64,000 bases of DNA from Verrucomicrobiaceae bacterium UBA1938 (GTDB lineage: Bacteria; Verrucomicrobiota; Verrucomicrobiia; Verrucomicrobiales; Verrucomicrobiaceae). Under the pieces are notes generated by a model. The model saw only the letters and a list, made by a program, of their open reading frames with translations, was not told the origin of the DNA and searched no databases. This document shows, piece by piece, positions 44,512 to 53,092 of this stretch. A program made the position numbers and the translations under genes. The stretch lies in assembly GCA_002336895.1 (NCBI GenBank), contig DDFC01000032.1:373904-437903 (forward strand). The letters are read 5' to 3'. Each line of letters opens with the position of its first letter. Positions within the stretch are counted from its first letter, which is position 1.

Positions 44512-45993
44512 TCATGCAATGAGCCCTTTAACCACTTTGGCGGGGTTGACTCCAGTGAGTCGGAAGTCCAGGCCCTGGAAGCGGTAGCTGAGCTTGTTGT
44601 GATCGAGGCCGAAGAGATTGAGGATGGTGGCGTGGAAGTCGTGGATGGAGACGGGATCGCGGGCGACGTGCCAGGCGAAGTCGTCCGTCTCGCCATAAAC
44701 CTGGCCGCCTTTGATGCCGCCGCCGGCCATCCAGAGACTGAAAGCATAGGGATGGTGGTCACGACCCGTGACTTTCTTGAAGCCTTTGCGATTTTCTCCA
44801 AGGGCCGTGCGGCCGAATTCGCTGCCCCAGACGACGAGCGTGGTGTCGAGCAGACCACGCTGCTTGAGGTCTTTGAGAAGGGCCGCGATGGGCTGATCGA
44901 CCATCTGGCAATTGTGCGCAAGCTGGGGATCAAGAGAACTGTGATGATCCCAGGAGGCGTGGATGATGTTCACGAAGCGGACGCCGCGCTCCACCATGCG
45001 GCGGGCATTGAGGCAATGGCGTGAGAAGGTCTGGAAGTTGCCGATGCCGCCGAGGTTGCTCTTGATGGGAGGCTCGATGCGGTTCACGCCGTAGGCATCG
45101 AGCGTTGACCGGGATTCGCCTCTGAGATCGACCAACTCCGGGGCGGCGCTCTGCATTCGGAAGGCGAGTTCGTAGCTGCTGATGCGTGCGGCGATTTCAG
45201 GATCTCCGATGTGCTTGTGCTGGAGGCGGTTGAGATCATTCAGCGCACGGATGCTGGCAGACTGCATCTGCGGCGTGATGCCATCTGGGTTGTCCAAATT
45301 GAGAACCGGTGAGGCGCCGTTGCGGAACATCACGCCGGAGTAGGAGGAAGGCAGGAAGCCGCTGGACCAGGTGGAACTGCCTCCGGGAAGGCCGCGACCT
45401 TTGCTGACCATGACGACGTAAGATGGCAGGTCCTGCGATGGATTGCCAAGACCATAGGTGACCCAGGAGCCGATGCTGGGACGGCCTAGCCGGGACTCGC
45501 CGCAGTTCAGCATGAGCTGGCCGGGGAGGTGATTGAACTGATTGGTGTGCATGGAGCGCACCAGGGCGATGTCGTCCGCACAGGTGGCGATGTGGGGTAG
45601 AAGATCGCTGATTTCCATGCCGCACTGACCGTGCTTTTTGAAGACGCGGCTGGTGCCCATGACCGTGGCGGTGTCTTTTTGCAGGAAGGCGAATTTGGCG
45701 TTTCCCACGATGGAATCGGGCAGCGGCTGACCATCGTATTTGTTGAGCAGCGGCTTGGGATCAAAGAGATCCATCTGCGAGGGTCCGCCTTCGAGGAAGA
45801 TGAAGATGCAGCGCTCCGCCTTGGGCGCGAAGTGGGACGCGCGAGTGGCGAGCGGATTGGCCGGAACACCGGCCTCAGCGGCGAGGAGACCATCCTGCCG
45901 CAGCAGAGATGCGAGAGCGAGCGTGCCGAGACCGCAGGAACTGGTGGCGAGAAAATCGCGGCGTGTCCGGGTGATGAGTTCGTCAGGGGACAT
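44512..45993 (-). CDS. Tat-exported DUF1501 protein (copy 1)
   Basis: A 493-residue DUF1501 protein with a twin-arginine signal TRRDFLATSSCGLGTLALAS. CIFIFLEGGPSQMDLFDPKP near residue 62, a GGxS-D-type metal site, and VWGSEFGRTAL near 385 are diagnostic; the fold belongs to the alkaline phosphatase/sulfatase superfamily. The biochemical role is unknown. It follows the PSCyt-DUF1549-DUF1553 gene after six bases, the usual genomic partner in Planctomycetes and Verrucomicrobia, so the two products probably act together in the periplasm. Confidence 0.88.
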   Translation of the reverse strand: MSPDELITRTRRDFLATSSCGLGTLALASLLRQDGLLAAEAGVPANPLATRASHFAPKAERCIFIFLEGGPSQMDLFDPKPLLNKYDGQPLPDSIVGNAKFAFLQKDTATVMGTSRVFKKHGQCGMEISDLLPHIATCADDIALVRSMHTNQFNHLPGQLMLNCGESRLGRPSIGSWVTYGLGNPSQDLPSYVVMVSKGRGLPGGSSTWSSGFLPSSYSGVMFRNGASPVLNLDNPDGITPQMQSASIRALNDLNRLQHKHIGDPEIAARISSYELAFRMQSAAPELVDLRGESRSTLDAYGVNRIEPPIKSNLGGIGNFQTFSRHCLNARRMVERGVRFVNIIHASWDHHSSLDPQLAHNCQMVDQPIAALLKDLKQRGLLDTTLVVWGSEFGRTALGENRKGFKKVTGRDHHPYAFSLWMAGGGIKGGQVYGETDDFAWHVARDPVSIHDFHATILNLFGLDHNKLSYRFQGLDFRLTGVNPAKVVKGLIA

Positions 45994-45999
45994 AGAGGA

Positions 46000-48114
46000 C
46001 TATTCGCGGTTGATGAACTCATCCAGGTTTAAGAGCACGCGGGCGACGGCGACGAGCGTGGCGGCCTCCACCTGATCTGACGAGGAAATGCCGCCGAGGA
46101 TCTGAAGGGCCGACGCCCCCTCCCTTTTCACAGATTTTTTCTGCTCTGCGTGAAAGGCAGCCAGGCGCTGAAGCTCCTCGGGCCGAGGAGAGCGATTGAG
46201 GGTGAGTGCAAAGAGGTGCCGAAGGCGGTCTGCGGTATTTGAGGGAAATTCGCGCCATGCGCGGAGAGCAAGGGCGCGCGCAGCATCCACAAAGACTCCG
46301 TCGTTCATCATGGCGAGGGCCTGGAGCGGGGTATTGCTGCGCTCTCGGCGCACGCAGGCGTCTGCAGCATCGGGTGAATCGAAGGTGGTGAGCGTGGGAT
46401 AAAGCACGCTGCGCAGGGTGATGATGTAGAGGCTGCGGCGGTAGATCTCGTCGCCAGGGCTGGCTTTCCAGTTTGATGAACGGCCGACATCGAAGACATC
46501 CTCGGGCAATGGCGGACGGAAGCTGGGGCCGCCGATGCTGCGCTTGAGCAAACCGCTGACGGAGAGGGCGGAGTCTCGCAGGATTTCGGCATCGAGGCGG
46601 ATGCGGTTCTGACGGGCAAGGAGGCAGTTCAACGGATCAATTTCGACGATGTCTTCGCGATGTGCGGAGGACTGGCGGTAGGTGCGGCTCATGATGATGA
46701 GCTTGATGAGCTGCTTGCGGCTCCAGCCGTTGCGCATGAATTCGGAAGAGAGCCAATCGAGAAGCTCAGGATGCGAGGGCGACTCCCCGGCGGTGCCGAA
46801 GTCATCCGGCGTGCGAACGAGGCCGAAGCCGAAGAGCTTGCTCCAGATGTGATTCACCGCGACGCGGCTGGTAAGCGGGTGCTGAGGGGAGACAAGCCAA
46901 TGTGCGAGATCAAGGCGGCTGGGCTCGGGCTGCGCGGACCTCTTCATGGAAGGCAGCGCGGAGAGACTGGCCGGAATGACATCCGGGCCGCGGCGTGTGT
47001 AGTCTCCCGCCATGTGCACGTAGGTCTGGCGGCGGTCTTTGGTGACTTCAGCGAGGGTCTGCGCCTTTGTCTTTGCGTCGTCGCGGTCTTCGGTGTTGTC
47101 GAAGAAGGCGTAGAAGCTGTAGTAGTCGCGGATGGTTATGGGATCGTATTTGTGCGTGTGGCACTGCGCGCAGCCTACAGTGAGGCCCATCCAAACGCGG
47201 CCGGTGGTATTGACACGATCAACGAGGTTTTGGTAGCGCGCTTCTTCCTTGTCCACGCCCGCCTCAGTATTGAGCGCGGCATTCCGATGGAAACCCGTGG
47301 CAGCAAGCTGCTCTTGAGTGGGATTGGGAAGAAGATCGCCAGCGATTTGATCGATGGTGAACTGGTCGAAAGGGAGGTCCGAGTTGAAGGCGCGGATGAC
47401 CCAGTCGCGATAGAGGTAAGCATTGGCACGGAGGCCGTCGCCGAGGAAGCCGCTGGAGTCAGCGTAGCGCGCCATGTCCAGCCAATGGCGCGCCCAGCGC
47501 TCGCCAAAGGCGGGTGAGGCAAGAAGGCGATCTACGACCTGCTCGTAGGCTTTGTCTGACCATGTGGAAAGGACGGAGAGATCTGATGGCGAGGGAGGCA
47601 GGCCGGTGAGATCGAGATACACGCGGCGGAGAAGAGTGGCAGGCGGAGCTGGCGGTGCAGGATGAAGACCGTGAGTGCGGAGTCTGACATGGATAAAGGC
47701 ATCGACGGGATTTGTGCCGTCCGCTTCAGGCACAGCGGGACGTGTGACCGGCGCGAAGGCCCAATGATCCTGGTATTCGGCGCCTTCAGAGATCCAGCGG
47801 CGGAAAAGGTCGCGCTCCTGCTTGTTAAGCTGCTTGGGGGATGACGGCGGAGGCATCACATCCGAGGGATCGGCATGGGTGATGCGTTTCCAGAATTCAC
47901 TGGTGTCAGGATGGCCGGGCTTGATGGCGGACTTTACGGCCTCGGCACGGACATCGAGCCGCAGATCTGCCTCCCTCTTGTCTTCATCGGGGCCGTGGCA
48001 GGCGTAGCATTTGGCGGCCAGAATGGGACGGATGTCGCGGTTGAATTCCACGTGCGCCTCCGCAGCAAGAGCGCTGCGGAAGATCATGAACGCGAGTGGA
48101 ATCAAGAAGCGCAT
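46000..48114 (-). CDS. PSCyt1-DUF1549-DUF1553 exported cytochrome-type protein (copy 1)
   Basis: A 704-residue exported protein. After the signal, a planctomycete cytochrome C domain carries the haem motif CYACH near residue 36 and MPP near 91. DUF1549 follows (LRRVYLDLTGLPPSPSDL near 165, FGERWARHWLDMARYADSSG near 205), then DUF1553 (PSRLDLAHWLVSPQHPLTSR near 400, NHIWSKLFGFGLVRTPDDFG, TPLQALAMMNDGVFVDAA near 605). It likely binds haem and passes electrons in the periplasm with the neighbouring DUF1501 protein; no activity has been assigned. Confidence 0.88.
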   Translation of the reverse strand: MRFLIPLAFMIFRSALAAEAHVEFNRDIRPILAAKCYACHGPDEDKREADLRLDVRAEAVKSAIKPGHPDTSEFWKRITHADPSDVMPPPSSPKQLNKQERDLFRRWISEGAEYQDHWAFAPVTRPAVPEADGTNPVDAFIHVRLRTHGLHPAPPAPPATLLRRVYLDLTGLPPSPSDLSVLSTWSDKAYEQVVDRLLASPAFGERWARHWLDMARYADSSGFLGDGLRANAYLYRDWVIRAFNSDLPFDQFTIDQIAGDLLPNPTQEQLAATGFHRNAALNTEAGVDKEEARYQNLVDRVNTTGRVWMGLTVGCAQCHTHKYDPITIRDYYSFYAFFDNTEDRDDAKTKAQTLAEVTKDRRQTYVHMAGDYTRRGPDVIPASLSALPSMKRSAQPEPSRLDLAHWLVSPQHPLTSRVAVNHIWSKLFGFGLVRTPDDFGTAGESPSHPELLDWLSSEFMRNGWSRKQLIKLIIMSRTYRQSSAHREDIVEIDPLNCLLARQNRIRLDAEILRDSALSVSGLLKRSIGGPSFRPPLPEDVFDVGRSSNWKASPGDEIYRRSLYIITLRSVLYPTLTTFDSPDAADACVRRERSNTPLQALAMMNDGVFVDAARALALRAWREFPSNTADRLRHLFALTLNRSPRPEELQRLAAFHAEQKKSVKREGASALQILGGISSSDQVEAATLVAVARVLLNLDEFINRE

Positions 48115-48117
48115 GCG

Positions 48118-49131
48118 CTAGGTCACTTTGAGATCCTTGAAGGCCAGCGTCTGCTCTATTTTGGCATCGCTTTCAATGCCAAAGATCTTCGCTGTGAGAG
48201 TTGAGGCAGCCCAGTCGATGTGCAGGTGGCCGACATTGGGAAGATGATAGGTCTTTGAGACGCAGCGGAATTTGTTTGGTGTGGGCGAGCCGCGCGGGTG
48301 CTTCTGCGTCATGGAACTGGAGGTGAAGTCGTACAGGCCTTGGTGCGAGAACTCGCACCAGTGGCGGTCGCCGCTCAAGATGACGGCGGTGTGTCCCTGC
48401 AGAAGCTTCAACAGGCGCTGCTGCTCATGCGGCATGTTGGCCCAGCACTCGCCTCCGTGCGCCTCCGGGGCAAACTGGATGCTGGAAACAATAAGGCGGA
48501 GGTCCGCAGGCTGCTGGAGCACCTGGGCCAGCCACTCCCACTGTGCGGCACCGAGCATGGTGGTGGAGGTGTCGTCCGTGGGCACGTAGGAGCCGCCGAG
48601 CATGGCCTTGTCCTTTGACACCTTTTTGAGCGGACTGCGAAAGTAGCGAGTGTCCAGCAAGACCACCTGCACACGCTTACCTGAAGGACCGAAGGTCTGG
48701 GCCTGATACACGCCCTCCTGCTGACGACGCGGAGATGTGGCGGACTCTTCGAGCCAGTTCCAGAACTCCACCTGCGCCTCTTTTTTGTGCGGATAGCTGC
48801 CGCCGCCGTCGTTTTCGCCAAAGTCGTGATCGTCCCAGGTGGCAAGGATGGGCTTGTTTTTGAGACCTTTGAAAAAGCGGCTGTTTTTGAGCAGCGTGTA
48901 CTTTTCCTGCATCATGGGGATGCCGCCTTTGTCGGCATAGACATTGTCTCCCATGAAGATGAAGAGATCGCGTGGCAGGCTGAGCGTGCGATCCAGCATG
49001 GGGTGATCGTGCGTGTCGAGGCAGGAGCCGAAGACGATGTCCTGCAATGGGGGCTCATCGGCTGCGTGGGCGGCCAGCCCCATGGCAGGCAGGGCGGCAA
49101 GGAAATGACGGCGGGTGCTGAGAGGAGGCAT
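48118..49131 (-). CDS. exported PhoD-like phosphatase (metallophosphatase)
   Basis: A 337-residue protein with a Tat-like signal (STRRHFLAALPAMGLAAHA). FGSCLDTHDHPM near residue 32, FIFMGDNVYADKG near 53, ATWDDHDFGEND near 97, LLDTRYFRSP near 158 and VILSGDRHWCEF near 255 are the metal ligands and core motifs of the PhoD/alkaline phosphatase D family. It probably hydrolyses a phosphodiester or phosphomonoester outside the cytoplasm. It lies directly upstream of the PSCyt-DUF1553 gene (3 bases). Confidence 0.86.
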   Translation of the reverse strand: MPPLSTRRHFLAALPAMGLAAHAADEPPLQDIVFGSCLDTHDHPMLDRTLSLPRDLFIFMGDNVYADKGGIPMMQEKYTLLKNSRFFKGLKNKPILATWDDHDFGENDGGGSYPHKKEAQVEFWNWLEESATSPRRQQEGVYQAQTFGPSGKRVQVVLLDTRYFRSPLKKVSKDKAMLGGSYVPTDDTSTTMLGAAQWEWLAQVLQQPADLRLIVSSIQFAPEAHGGECWANMPHEQQRLLKLLQGHTAVILSGDRHWCEFSHQGLYDFTSSSMTQKHPRGSPTPNKFRCVSKTYHLPNVGHLHIDWAASTLTAKIFGIESDAKIEQTLAFKDLKVT

Positions 49132-49163
49132 GGGACAGAGCGAAAGAGCAAGTGACTGGCTGG

Positions 49164-50399
49164 TCAGGTGAGAAGCCCCTGGATGTCGATGAGGTGGAGC
49201 TGACGTCCCTGATCGGCATGCGGGGCATCGATGCAGACCCAGTGTTCATCGCGGCTGGAGCGGGGGTGATTGTCCACACGCCATTCGCCGGTGTATTCGC
49301 GGGGGGAATGGAACTCACCGAGGTCGATGCGCTTGCCGGTGGCGTTGTGGTAGAGATGCGGAGTCTGGACGCGACGCACGGTTTTTGGATACGTGTCGTT
49401 CAGGATCCACTCATTATGGTGGAGGTAAGTCAGGTGGCCGCCGCTGTCGAGTACGCCATGGCCGATCTCTGAGACGATGCCGCTGTCCTTGTCCTCGAAG
49501 AGGAAGTCTCCCCATTCCTTGTTGCCGAGCCAGTCTTTGGCCTGGGAGAGGATGTGGGTGGGATCCCGCCAGATGAAGTGGGAGGCGTAGCCATTGGGAA
49601 TGACAATGCGGAGATCGCTGCCGTCCATGCTGGCGGTGATGAGGCGCGTGAGGTGACCGCCCTTCGGCTGCGTCCAGCGGTGGAGCATGATAAAGCGTTT
49701 GCCGTCTGGACTGACGAGAAGGTGGTAGGCGTGGTGCTTGGAGTCAGGGAGGTTCTGGATGATTTCGCCGGTCTTGGCGAGAGTCTCGTGGGAGACGATG
49801 AGCTTCTCCGCGCCGGTCTCGAGATTGACATGAGTGACGCCGCTGCCTGCGGGTGCCATTTGGTCAAAGAACCGGTCTTTGATACCGGCATAGCCGTAGC
49901 CGGGACGGCAGTCTGCCACACGGGCGAAGTCACAGCTCACAGCCTCTTTGCCATTCGGAGCGAGGGCGTAGATGGGGCTGGGGAGGGTGTGCTTTTCGCC
50001 GGTTTTGACGTCGAGGATATGACTGACGAATTTGTCTTTTCCACGGTCGTTCCAGATCACCTTGGACTCGGTGCCGGGAATCCACTGCAGCATGCAGCCC
50101 TGCTGCCAGCACCAGGCGCGTGTTTTGCCGAGAGGGATCCATTTGTCGTTCTCTTGAAGATCGACCATGCCGACCTCGATCTCATCATCGGCAGTGGGAG
50201 AGCGATGCTCGAAGTTCACCTTGTTGCTGAGCACAAAGCGATTGTCCGGGGAGAACTGGAGCTTGTCGTAGTAGCCAAACCAGTGAAAGCCGGGCCCCTT
50301 GGTGATGACGCGGACTGGCGGATACTTGGGTGCGTCCTGCCCACGCGCAGCGAAGGGCGCGAGGGCGAGGGTGGAAAGAAAGTGACGGCGAGAGGTCAT
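49164..50399 (-). CDS. Tat-exported beta-propeller protein
   Basis: A 411-residue protein with an RR signal (SRRHFLSTLALAPFAARG). The mature part has TolB/oligogalacturonate-lyase-like propeller blades: LQFSPDNRFVLSNKV, GCMLQWIPGTESKVIWND, LVSPDGKRFIMLHRW, SHFIWRDPTHILSQ and the histidine-rich GGHLTYLHHNEWILNDTYP. The general fold is clear; whether it is a lyase is uncertain. The frame runs upstream to 50615, but the twin-arginine start at 50399 is chosen. Spacing to the sialidase-type gene upstream is 16 bases. Confidence 0.72.
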   Translation of the reverse strand: MTSRRHFLSTLALAPFAARGQDAPKYPPVRVITKGPGFHWFGYYDKLQFSPDNRFVLSNKVNFEHRSPTADDEIEVGMVDLQENDKWIPLGKTRAWCWQQGCMLQWIPGTESKVIWNDRGKDKFVSHILDVKTGEKHTLPSPIYALAPNGKEAVSCDFARVADCRPGYGYAGIKDRFFDQMAPAGSGVTHVNLETGAEKLIVSHETLAKTGEIIQNLPDSKHHAYHLLVSPDGKRFIMLHRWTQPKGGHLTRLITASMDGSDLRIVIPNGYASHFIWRDPTHILSQAKDWLGNKEWGDFLFEDKDSGIVSEIGHGVLDSGGHLTYLHHNEWILNDTYPKTVRRVQTPHLYHNATGKRIDLGEFHSPREYTGEWRVDNHPRSSRDEHWVCIDAPHADQGRQLHLIDIQGLLT

Positions 50400-50415
50400 G
50401 GATGAAAATGGCTGT

Positions 50416-51600
50416 TTATTGTTTCGACGCCTTGGCATCGAGTTCTGAGAGCTTGAAGCGCACGCTGACAATGTAGGGTGCCTCGCCTTCGGTCCAATGA
50501 CCGTAGGTGGTGGTGATGATGGTGCCGTCTGGCAGGACTTCGATGCCGGGGTAGGTGCAGTCGGCGCCTTTGGTGTTGTCCATGATGCGGACGCGGTACT
50601 GCCCCTCGGTGCCATTCACGATATCCTCGTATTTGCCCACCCAGCCGACCCAGTCGCCTTTGGTGGGGCTGACGTGGGTGGTGTCGCGAAAGCTGATGAA
50701 GAGGCGGCCATCGGGGGTGTATTTGGCCACATGGCGGTCTCCTGTAAGCGCGGCTGGAAGTTCCTTGGGCTCGGTCCAGGTCTGGCCTTCGTCATTGGAG
50801 AAGATGACGAAGGAGTTGTACTTTCGTGAGTTTTCACGCAGCAGCACGGCGATCTGCTTCCCGTCTGGCGAACGGAGTGCGCCGGGCTCGCAGAGGTTTG
50901 CGTCCGGCAGCATGGCGATGGGCGTGGGAGCGCTCCAGGTGAGGCCGCCGTCTTTGGAAAGCGTGGTGTAAACCCAGAAGCGCCAGGGATTGGCAGGTGC
51001 GCCACGGATGTAGCGGCCGTCATCGTGGAAGAAGGCGAGGTAGTGACCGGGGGTTTTGAGATCGATCACCGTACCCATGGCGACGATGCCGCCGAAGTTG
51101 CCAATGGGGGCGAGCTCGCTCCAGTTTGCGCCGTCATCTTCGGTGACGGCCATGCGGATGGGATGGAGGCCGCTGAACATGATGATGCGCTTTTTACCAG
51201 CGGCATCCACGACGCGGTGAAGAGTGGGCACCTCTAGAGAGGTCTCCCATGATTTGGGTGTGGGGAGGCGATCGCTCCAGGTCAAGCCAGCGTCGGTGCT
51301 GCGTTTGTAAACAATGGGGCCACGTCCGTGGCCTTTGGGATAAACGATGAGCATCGTCTTGTTGTCCTCCAGCAGAAGCGTGGTGGGGTGGCCTAAGTAC
51401 TGGCCCTTTTCCTGATCCACGATGACCTGGCGCTGCTTCTCGCCGCTGATGTCAACGACAGGGATGGTGTAGCCTGGCGCGAGCTTGGTCTTGAGGTTTT
51501 TCGGAGGAGCCAGAACGACATCCTTTTTCTGCAGCCCGTTCTGGGCAAAAGCGGAGGCAAGCAGAAGCGGGACAGCAAGAACGATGGAGCGGAGATGCAT
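50416..51600 (-). CDS. exported sialidase/BNR-repeat protein
   Basis: A 394-residue exported protein (signal LRSIVLAVPLLLASAFAQ) with at least four Asp-box repeats: STDAGLTWSDRL, EDDGANWSEL, SKDGGLTWSAP and SNDEGQTWTEP. VVDQEKGQYLGHPTTLLLED near residue 65 and LCEPGALRSPDGKQIAVLLREN near 265 fit the exo-alpha-sialidase family in Planctomycetes and Verrucomicrobia. Whether it cleaves sialic acid is unproven. The ATG at 51600 is chosen, because earlier residues precede the signal. Confidence 0.8.
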   Translation of the reverse strand: MHLRSIVLAVPLLLASAFAQNGLQKKDVVLAPPKNLKTKLAPGYTIPVVDISGEKQRQVIVDQEKGQYLGHPTTLLLEDNKTMLIVYPKGHGRGPIVYKRSTDAGLTWSDRLPTPKSWETSLEVPTLHRVVDAAGKKRIIMFSGLHPIRMAVTEDDGANWSELAPIGNFGGIVAMGTVIDLKTPGHYLAFFHDDGRYIRGAPANPWRFWVYTTLSKDGGLTWSAPTPIAMLPDANLCEPGALRSPDGKQIAVLLRENSRKYNSFVIFSNDEGQTWTEPKELPAALTGDRHVAKYTPDGRLFISFRDTTHVSPTKGDWVGWVGKYEDIVNGTEGQYRVRIMDNTKGADCTYPGIEVLPDGTIITTTYGHWTEGEAPYIVSVRFKLSELDAKASKQ

Positions 51601-51681
51601 AGGAATGCAAACGGGCAACTCCGTGCAGGCTTTGCAAAGGAATCTCGATGGTCCAGCCACATCACCAGCAGGGCTGTCTGA

Positions 51682-53088
51682 TCAGGCCCCCAGAAGCTTG
51701 GTCATGGGGTGGCCTTCGTTCTGATCAATGCGTTCAGGACGGCCCTTGTGGGTGTAAACGAGCTGGGTGTGGTCGATGCCCAGCAGATACAGGATGGTGG
51801 AATGCAGATCGTGGACATGCAGGCGGTCTTCAACCGCGTAGAGACCGAGGTCATCCGTAGCGCCGTAGGTCTGGCCGCCTTTCACGCCACCGCCGGCCAT
51901 CCACATGGTGAAGCCGGTGGGGTTGTGGTCACGACCATCTCCCTGCTCACTCATGGGAGTGCGGCCAAATTCACCGCCCCAAATGACGAGCGTCTCATCG
52001 AGCAAGCCACGCGCTTTGAGGTCAGCGAGCAGACCGGCGATGGGTTTATCGACCGCATTGCAGAGCCTTGAATGATTGACCTCAATGCCCTTGTGGCTAT
52101 CCCACTTGCTGCCTGCACCGCTGTAAAGCTGGATGAAGCGCACGCCACTTTCGACGAGGCGGCGAGCGAGGAGGCAGTTGCGGCCATAGACAGCGGTGGC
52201 CTCATTATCCATGCCATAGAGTTTTTTGGTGGCCTCGGTTTCCTTGCTGAGATCCACCGCCAGCGGGGCCTCGGCCTGCATTTTGTAAGCGAGCTCGTAG
52301 CCACGGATGCGTGCATCCAGCTCGGTATTGCTGGCACGAGAGGCGCCGTAGTCTTGGTTCAGCGAGCCGAGGAGGTCGAGCTTGTCACGCTGACGCTTGC
52401 GATCCACCCCTTTGGGGTTGTCGAGGTATTTGATCGGAACGCCGTCGGAGTTGAACTCGACGCCCTGATACACAGCAGGCATGAAGCCAGTGCCCCAGTT
52501 GCGCACACCGTTCACCACGGTGGCCTCGCTGTCCTTGATGACGACAAAGCCGGGAAGGTTCTTGTTTTCGGTACCGAGACCATAGGAGGCCCAGGCTCCA
52601 AGAGAGGGACGCCCGCCAAAGACGGAGCCGGTATTCATGGAGCACACACCGCCGGCATGATTGATGCCGCTGGAGGCGCAGGAGTGAATCACAGCGAGGT
52701 CATCCGCATGCTGCGCCACGTTTTGAAACCAGTCCGAGATCCACAGGCCGCCCTGGCCATATTGCTTCCAGGTACGCTTGCACTCGAGCAGCGGAGACTT
52801 GGCCTCGCCCATCGCAGTGATCGGCGGCTTGAAGCTGGCGGGGAGCGACTGCCCCGCGAGCTTGTTGAGCAGGGGCTTGTAATCAAAGGTGTCCAGATGG
52901 CTGGGACCACCCTCCATGAAGAGGAAGATGACGCTTTTGGCCTTGGCGGCACGCTGCGGCAGCTGAGCAGCGGCAGCGGAGCTCTGCCCATTCATGAGGC
53001 CGGCCAGAGCCACGGCTCCAAAACCACAACCGGCGGTCTGAAGGAAGTCGCGACGAGAGTGAGGAATGTCGAATCGGTTGCAGCTCAT
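51682..53088 (-). CDS. Tat-exported DUF1501 protein (copy 2)
   Basis: A 468-residue DUF1501 protein with a twin-arginine signal HSRRDFLQTAGCGFGAVALA. SVIFLFMEGGPSHLDTFDYKP near residue 53 is the diagnostic metal-site motif, and VIWGGEFGRTPM near 360 and GRDHNPTGFTMWMAGGGVKGG follow. It lies four bases downstream of the second PSCyt-DUF1553 gene, repeating the arrangement at 44.5-48.1 kb. Function unknown; a metallohydrolase fold is expected. Confidence 0.89.
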   Translation of the reverse strand: MSCNRFDIPHSRRDFLQTAGCGFGAVALAGLMNGQSSAAAAQLPQRAAKAKSVIFLFMEGGPSHLDTFDYKPLLNKLAGQSLPASFKPPITAMGEAKSPLLECKRTWKQYGQGGLWISDWFQNVAQHADDLAVIHSCASSGINHAGGVCSMNTGSVFGGRPSLGAWASYGLGTENKNLPGFVVIKDSEATVVNGVRNWGTGFMPAVYQGVEFNSDGVPIKYLDNPKGVDRKRQRDKLDLLGSLNQDYGASRASNTELDARIRGYELAYKMQAEAPLAVDLSKETEATKKLYGMDNEATAVYGRNCLLARRLVESGVRFIQLYSGAGSKWDSHKGIEVNHSRLCNAVDKPIAGLLADLKARGLLDETLVIWGGEFGRTPMSEQGDGRDHNPTGFTMWMAGGGVKGGQTYGATDDLGLYAVEDRLHVHDLHSTILYLLGIDHTQLVYTHKGRPERIDQNEGHPMTKLLGA

Positions 53089-53092
53089 GGCG